Shown here: piece after piece, positions 6,475 through 8,623 of the stretch
How positions within the stretch are numbered: position 1 is the stretch's first letter
Layout: every line of letters starts with the position of its first letter
Assembly: GCA_045600105.1 (NCBI GenBank)
Contig: JAZRXG010000051.1
Span: 1-8,623, forward strand
Origin: UBA1206 sp045600105
Lineage (GTDB): Bacteria > Bacillota > Clostridia > Oscillospirales > CAG-382
Length of the DNA: 8,623 nucleotides
Direction of reading: 5' to 3'
Made by a program: the position numbers and the translations under genes
Notes under the pieces: generated by a model
Database searches by the model: none
The model's input: only the letters and a program-made list of their open reading frames with translations
Told to the model about the DNA's origin: nothing

Positions 6475-7710
6475 GTGAAGTATCTGTTTTTCGATCTTGA
6501 ATACGCGTCGACAAGGGGCAACGTCAAGAAAATATGCGAGTTCGGCTACGTTGTGACGGATGAAGACTTTGCCGTGACCGAAAGCGGCAACATGATAATC
6601 GACCCGTGCATAAAAAGATCCGAATGGGACCGCTACGTCATAAAAAAGATACTCACGCGTCCCGTTGACGAATACCTGACGCATCCCGATTTTCCGTCGT
6701 ATTACGGCGAAATAAAGCGCCTTTTCGATTCCGCCGATCTCGTGCTCGGTCATTCGGTCGACGCCGACGTCAGAGCGGTCAACGACGAATGCAAACGTTT
6801 TTCCCTCCCCGCGATCGATTTTGATTTTTACGATATCAAGCGTTATTACAAAAAACTGACGAACGGCGAAAACGACACGGGACTCGCGAAAATGCTCGAC
6901 GAGCTGAACGTCCCCCGTGCCGACGGCGAACACGACGCCGGTATCGACGCGTACAACACGATGCTCGCCGCCAAGGGGATGCTCGCGTCGTGCGGCATGA
7001 GCCTCGAAAGGCTGATTTGTTCCTTTCCCGATTTCAGCGACCGCACCGAGGATTTCGTGATAACTTCGATAAGCCGGCGCAAAAGAACGCCTTCCGCCGC
7101 AAAGCACGTGAAAAAAGCGGTAAAGACCGTCTGCCTCAGATACGGCAGCACCAACACGTTCCTCGTCGGGGACCTGCTCGTCGACACCGATATGGCGGGG
7201 ACGATGAAGGATTTCAGACGCGAACTGAAAAACAATGATATGAATATGCTGAACGTGAAGTACGTTTTCGCGACGCACTATCACCCCGACCACATGGGGA
7301 ACATAGGCAAGCTGATGCAGGCAGGCGTAAAACTGATACTGCTTGAGAATCAGAAAGGATACGTTCATTCGTCGGACGGCATTTTTGCACGCAGCCCGAA
7401 AACGCAGTTCGCTCCTGTCGACGAGGACGCCGCCATCGTCGTCACGGCTGAGGAAAGCCGCGAGCTTCTCGCGTCGATCGGCATCATGGGGCAGATAGTG
7501 CCAACGTCGAGCCACAGCCCTGACGGAGCCGCCCTCATACTCGACGACGGGAACGCGTTCGTCGGCGACCTTGAGCCGCGTGAGTATATCGACGGCTACG
7601 ACGATAACGAGGCGCTCGCTGAGGACTGGAAGAGGGTGCTCGGCTGCGGCGCCGAGGTGATACATTACGGTCATATACCCGAAAAAACGCAAAGCGGGGA
7701 AGAAAAATAA
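6475..7710 (+). CDS. DEDDh 3'-5' exonuclease fused to MBL-fold hydrolase
   Basis: A 411-residue two-domain protein. Residues 1-180 are a DnaQ-like exonuclease domain with the DEDDh set: Asp7 and Glu9 (FFDLEYAS), Asp98 in GHSVDADV, and HDAGID giving His153 and Asp158. Residues about 215-411 are a complete metallo-beta-lactamase fold: NTFLVGDLLVDTD, then HYHPDH with His268, His270, Asp272 and His273, then His347 (SSHSPDG), Asp365 (FVGDLE) and His400 (HYGH), the usual two-metal ligands. No beta-CASP domain is present, so this is not an RNase J-type enzyme. A basic linker (about 195-215) joins the domains. The start is GTG with AAGGAG seven bases upstream and a near-perfect promoter. It overlaps the next gene by one base. 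The exonuclease half probably degrades single-stranded DNA or RNA; the MBL substrate is unknown. Confidence 0.9.
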   Translation: MKYLFFDLEYASTRGNVKKICEFGYVVTDEDFAVTESGNMIIDPCIKRSEWDRYVIKKILTRPVDEYLTHPDFPSYYGEIKRLFDSADLVLGHSVDADVRAVNDECKRFSLPAIDFDFYDIKRYYKKLTNGENDTGLAKMLDELNVPRADGEHDAGIDAYNTMLAAKGMLASCGMSLERLICSFPDFSDRTEDFVITSISRRKRTPSAAKHVKKAVKTVCLRYGSTNTFLVGDLLVDTDMAGTMKDFRRELKNNDMNMLNVKYVFATHYHPDHMGNIGKLMQAGVKLILLENQKGYVHSSDGIFARSPKTQFAPVDEDAAIVVTAEESRELLASIGIMGQIVPTSSHSPDGAALILDDGNAFVGDLEPREYIDGYDDNEALAEDWKRVLGCGAEVIHYGHIPEKTQSGEEK

Positions 7711-7925
7711 TGGACGAAATAAAAAAAGGCGTGTACCGCCATTTCAAGGGAAACGAATACGAAGTCATCTGCGTCGCGCTCCATTCCGAAACCAAGGAGC
7801 TGATGGTCGTCTACCGCGCTTTGTACGGTGAGGGCACAGTCTGGGTGCGTCCCGTGTCTATGTGGAACGAGACCGTTGAACGCGACGGGAAAACTTTCAG
7901 ACGGTTCGAATATATCGGTGAATAG
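7710..7925 (+). CDS. DUF1653 domain protein
   Basis: A 71-residue protein that is one DUF1653 domain (PF07866) over nearly its whole length. Recognised features are GVYRHFKGNEYEV at the start, the central VVYRALYGEGTVWVRP, then MWNETV and the C-terminal RFEYIGE. The fold is a small beta domain and the biochemical role is not established in the family. Its ATG shares one base with the TAA of the exonuclease-MBL gene (TAATG), so translation is very likely coupled and the two proteins are made together. There is no signal peptide or membrane segment. The length is normal for single-domain members. Confidence 0.92.
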   Translation: MDEIKKGVYRHFKGNEYEVICVALHSETKELMVVYRALYGEGTVWVRPVSMWNETVERDGKTFRRFEYIGE

Positions 7926-7931
7926 CTTTTG

Positions 7932-8165
7932 ATGAAAGACATTCTGATACAGGCGATAGGCTTTGCGGGTACCTTGACGTACTTCGCGTCGTTCCAATGC
8001 CGCGGGAATAAGGATCTGTTCCGCGTTCGGCTCGTGTCGTACGCGCTTTATACGGCGCATCTGCTGCTTCTCGGCGCTCTGACGGGCGGCGGTGCACGGA
8101 GAGACTTTGATTTTTTTGAATTGCTTTCAAAAAGCTGTTGCGTTTCCGCAGAGAAAATGCTATAA
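7932..8165 (+). pseudogene. Truncated YgjV-like membrane protein
   Basis: The first 50 or so residues match the start of YgjV-type inner-membrane proteins (Imp-YgjV family): IQAIGFAGTLTYFASFQCRG is the first membrane helix followed by the typical Gln-Cys and basic loop, and YALYTAHLLLLGALTG is the second. Full-length members are roughly twice as long and have further helices. Here the match ends at about codon 53, and the rest (ARRDFDFFELLSKSCC...) is not membrane-like. No other frame continues the family. The stop codon lies within the -10 region of the next promoter, so a deletion appears to have removed the 3' half. The start follows DUF1653 by six bases, with only a weak ribosome binding site; a TTG at 7929 is an alternative start. 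Confidence 0.6.
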
Positions 8166-8166
8166 T
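8138..8166 (+). promoter_or_regulatory. Extended -10 promoter of the GlsB-like gene
   Basis: TATAAT at 8161-8166 is a perfect -10 box preceded by TGC, the extended -10 motif, with TTGCGT at 8138-8143 after a 17-base spacer. Transcription would start at about 8173. The promoter overlaps the end of the truncated YgjV-like frame, so the GlsB-like gene can be expressed alone. Confidence 0.8.
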
Positions 8167-8174
8167 AAAAAACA

Positions 8175-8189
8175 GAGCGCAAAGCGCTC
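8175..8189 (+). promoter_or_regulatory. Perfect hairpin at the 5' end of the GlsB-like message
   Basis: GAGCGC at 8175-8180 pairs perfectly with GCGCTC at 8184-8189 around a three-base AAA loop. Given the promoter, it begins within a few bases of the predicted transcript start. Such 5' stems commonly protect mRNA from 5'-dependent decay; an operator is the alternative. Confidence 0.55.
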
Positions 8190-8216
8190 GGATCTAATGA
8201 TTGGAGGATACGTATT

Positions 8217-8459
8217 ATGCTCGTTCAACTTATCGTTGAAATTCTTCTCGGCGCTCTTGCCGGTTTCATTGCCGGAGAGATCATGAAAAGCAAAAACGGC
8301 TTGCTCATGAACATTATTCTCGGTATCCTGGGCGGCGCGCTCGGCGGCTGGCTCGGTTCCCTTATCGGCATCGGCGGCGGTTGGGTCACCGGTCTGATCC
8401 TTTCCGTCGTAGGCGCCTGCCTCATCATCTGGCTTGTCCGCTTTATCAGAAAGAAATAA
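8217..8459 (+). CDS. GlsB/YeaQ/YmgE-family small membrane protein
   Basis: An 80-residue, very hydrophobic protein with three predicted membrane helices (about residues 4-22, 30-50 and 55-74) and the glycine-rich pattern of the GlsB/YeaQ/YmgE family (PF04226, formerly called transglycosylase-associated protein): GALAGFIAGEIMK, then ILGILGGALGGWLGSLIGIGGG. It ends with a short basic tail (RFIRKK). Members are found in the cytoplasmic membrane and are often linked to general or envelope stress, but the molecular function is not known. GGAGG at 8203-8207 lies nine bases before the ATG. It is monocistronic from its own promoter, with a structured leader. The length is normal for the family. Confidence 0.93.
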   Translation: MLVQLIVEILLGALAGFIAGEIMKSKNGLLMNIILGILGGALGGWLGSLIGIGGGWVTGLILSVVGACLIIWLVRFIRKK

Positions 8460-8470
8460 CGGCAGACCGA

Positions 8471-8513
8471 AAAAAGCACCCGCAACGCCGAGTGCTCTTA
8501 AGGACACTCGGCG
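8471..8513. terminator. Composite terminator-like stems after the GlsB-like gene
   Basis: CGCCGAGTG at 8486-8494 pairs perfectly with CACTCGGCG at 8505-8513 around a ten-base loop, 26 bases after the stop. A competing stem joins AGCAC (8475-8479) to GTGCT (8492-8496); read on the minus strand this one is followed by six T. Neither has a T run on the + strand, so termination of the + transcript is uncertain. It looks as if an older AAAAAAGCACCC...GGGTGCTTTTTT terminator was broken by neighbouring repeat sequence; this is inference. Confidence 0.45.
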
Positions 8514-8516
8514 AAC

Positions 8517-8620
8517 GATGTGTTCCACTGCGTGGAACGTGATGTACCTTACGGCGTGATGTTCGCCTGCGGCGAGTGATGTGCGCCTCGACGGCGCGTG
8601 AGTGGAACACATCACATCAC
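8517..8620. repeat. GTGATGT hairpin array bounded by an inverted repeat
   Basis: GTGATGT occurs at 8539-8545, 8556-8562 and 8576-8582, with GATGT at 8517-8521, and each copy is followed by a short hairpin of different sequence: GTTCCAC/GTGGAAC (8522-8538), a degenerate ACC...GGC, TCGCC/GGCGA (8563-8575) and GCGCC/GGCGC (8583-8597). The outer ends are a perfect 12-base inverted repeat, GATGTGTTCCAC (8517-8528) and GTGGAACACATC (8602-8613), so the whole could fold as a multibranched clover-like structure. No protein is encoded. It may continue beyond the window. It resembles a REP- or MITE-like intergenic element; a structured RNA cannot be excluded. Confidence 0.7.
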
Positions 8621-8623
8621 TTT

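Noticed and set aside
6364..7692. Long minus-strand open frame (442 codons) opposite the exonuclease-MBL gene
   Set aside because: It is antisense to a gene with two clear enzyme domains, shows no recognisable domain, and its length reflects codon composition of the real gene.
8160..8615. Minus-strand open frame opposite the GlsB-like gene
   Set aside because: It runs through the hairpin array and is antisense to a recognised membrane protein.
8517..8620. CRISPR array
   Set aside because: The repeat is only seven bases and the intervening parts are self-complementary hairpins of uneven length, not spacers.
8517..8620. tRNA gene, suggested by the clover-like fold
   Set aside because: No TTCGA T-loop consensus in the right position, no plausible anticodon arm and no acceptor/discriminator layout.

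Overview
The window looks like chromosomal DNA of a low-to-mid-GC Firmicute, most likely an uncultured gut Clostridia/Eubacteriales lineage. This is inferred from the AGGAGG-type ribosome binding sites, the near-consensus sigma-A promoters, the mix of hypothetical proteins (CPCC zinc ribbon, DUF1653, YgjV-like, GlsB/YeaQ-like) and a GTGATGT hairpin array. No rRNA, tRNA, CRISPR array, transposase or phage gene is visible.

Layout. (a) 1-800: a homopurine/homopyrimidine inverted-repeat tract and a structured leader, followed by two tandem paralogous small zinc-ribbon genes on the + strand. (b) 773-1054: no gene, only hairpins and terminator-like palindromes. (c) 1055-3623, minus strand: a 90-residue arginine/glutamate-rich helical protein and, upstream of it beyond a strong terminator, a 717-residue cytoplasmic protein of no family I recognise. 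(d) 3727-6329, minus strand: a two-gene operon with overlapping stop and start, encoding a probable (alpha/alpha)-barrel carbohydrate-active protein and an SGNH/GDSL esterase. Neither has a signal peptide, so together they may deacylate and cleave an imported oligosaccharide inside the cell. (e) 6330-6474: a compact divergent promoter region with tandem AGTCAAG repeats. (f) 6475-7925, + strand: a 411-residue protein joining an N-terminal DEDDh 3'-5' exonuclease domain to a C-terminal metallo-beta-lactamase-fold hydrolase, overlapped by one base with a DUF1653 gene. (g) 7932-8165: a truncated YgjV-like membrane protein. (h) 8138-8459: a strong promoter, a 5'-end hairpin and a GlsB/YeaQ-family membrane protein. 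(i) 8471-8623: terminator-like stems and a multibranched GTGATGT hairpin element running towards the window edge.

The best candidate for something undescribed is the exonuclease-MBL fusion: both active sites look complete in one chain, and it is translationally coupled to DUF1653. Next come the GTGATGT hairpin element at the right edge, the hairpin lying between the Shine-Dalgarno sequence and the start codon of the first zinc-ribbon gene, and the cytoplasmic barrel/esterase pair.
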